Assembly (NCBI RefSeq): GCF_026343295.1
Contig: NZ_JAPELY010000002.1
Span: forward strand, 1,674,001-1,738,000
Length of the DNA stretch: 64,000 nucleotides
Origin: Streptomyces sp. NBC_00083
Lineage (GTDB): Bacteria; Actinomycetota; Actinomycetes; Streptomycetales; Streptomycetaceae
Direction: 5' to 3'
This document shows, piece by piece, positions 63,651 through 64,000 of this stretch. Numbering within the stretch: the first letter of the stretch is position 1; every line of letters begins with the position of its first letter. The notes below the pieces were generated by a model. The model searched no databases. It was not told where the DNA came from and saw only the letters and a program-made list of their open reading frames with translations. The position numbers and the translations under genes are program-made.

Positions 63651-64000
63651 TCAGGAGGTGGCCAGCGCGTCGAAGTCGACCAGGCCCGTCGACTCCAGCA
63701 TCGTCATGTGGTCGAGGACGGTGTTGTTGGCGTCGGTCGCCAGATCGCGGATGAGCGAGTTGCGGGTGTTGGCCCGGACCAGCGCGACCAGGGCGAACAC
63801 CTTGCCGTGCGAGGCGCGCAGCAGGTTGGCGAACTTGACCTCGTAGTCGCGCCCCGACGCCGCCGTCAGCTCCCGCAGCCAGCCCTGCTGCTGGGCGTTG
63901 GGCTGGGTCGGCAGCACGATGCCGAGCTTCGACGCGACGTCGCGGGCGTGCTGGTCGAGCGCGGCGTGCCCCATGACGAGGTGGTCGCCGGTCGCCTTGA
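63651..64000 (-). CDS. DUF4142-type protein, C-terminal part only
   Basis: The frame is open to the window edge, so at least 116 residues of the C-terminus are present and the start lies to the right. Helical blocks HLVMGHAALDQHARDVASKLG, ANTRNSLIRDLATDANNTVLDHMTMLESTGLVDF are typical of DUF4142 (ferritin-like four-helix, often exported). The stop is at 63651. No function assigned. Family recognition is from memory of the conserved His/Asp pattern. Confidence 0.6.
   Translation of the reverse strand, partial: KATGDHLVMGHAALDQHARDVASKLGIVLPTQPNAQQQGWLRELTAASGRDYEVKFANLLRASHGKVFALVALVRANTRNSLIRDLATDANNTVLDHMTMLESTGLVDFDALATS

Overview
The window is high-GC actinobacterial DNA and almost certainly a Streptomyces chromosome. 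It has dense GC-rich genes, many GTG starts, iron boxes of the DmdR/IdeR type, and a gene order that, from memory, follows the S. coelicolor core from murA2-acnA through ngcEFG-rok7B7-xylFGH-dxs, fadBA, whiI and the heme genes (about SCO5998 to SCO604x). That numbering is recall, not a search.

Left part (1-20 kb): the end of a hydroxamate-siderophore cluster and an arginine-pathway cassette beside it. The NRPS (A-T-E-C-A-T-E-C-A-T, no thioesterase), an ABC exporter half, an esterase and an MbtH protein match the coelichelin genes cchH-I-J-K. The specificity residues read Thr for module 2 and N-hydroxyornithine for module 3. An amidohydrolase, a 94-aa unknown protein and a small GNAT resembling N-acetylglutamate synthase follow. 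Next comes a reverse-strand operon, argC-argJ-argB-argD, in which each gene overlaps the next by 3-4 nt. Iron boxes precede cchJ/cchK, the GNAT and argC. The simplest reading is an iron-controlled glutamate-to-ornithine pathway placed beside the ornithine-consuming siderophore genes.

Middle part (20-33 kb): a decayed DUF2470 pseudogene, a MurA fused to an XRE DNA-binding domain, a HAD pseudogene, aconitase with two overlapping iron-box-like sites, two tandem secreted FG-GAP repeat proteins, and a large secreted GH92 alpha-mannosidase. Palindromes built on ATCTC/GAGAT half-sites precede both murA and acnA.

Sugar-uptake part (32-41 kb): ngcEFG-type GlcNAc/chitobiose importer genes behind a DasR-like site, the ROK regulator rok7B7, and a xylose-type ABC system (xylFGH).

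Right part (41-64 kb): dxs, an amino-acid permease, a GT-C membrane protein, a propeller-like protein, fadB-fadA, a tandem intergenic repeat, RNase D, the sporulation regulator whiI, a DUF3000 protein, coproporphyrin-route heme genes (hemE, cgoX/hemY, hemQ), a CoA-disulfide-reductase-like flavoprotein, a secreted tripeptidyl-aminopeptidase-like hydrolase, a TIGR04222 membrane protein, a DUF692 (MNIO) enzyme with a fused C-terminal domain, and the end of a DUF4142 gene. No rRNA, tRNA, CRISPR array, transposase or phage gene was seen.
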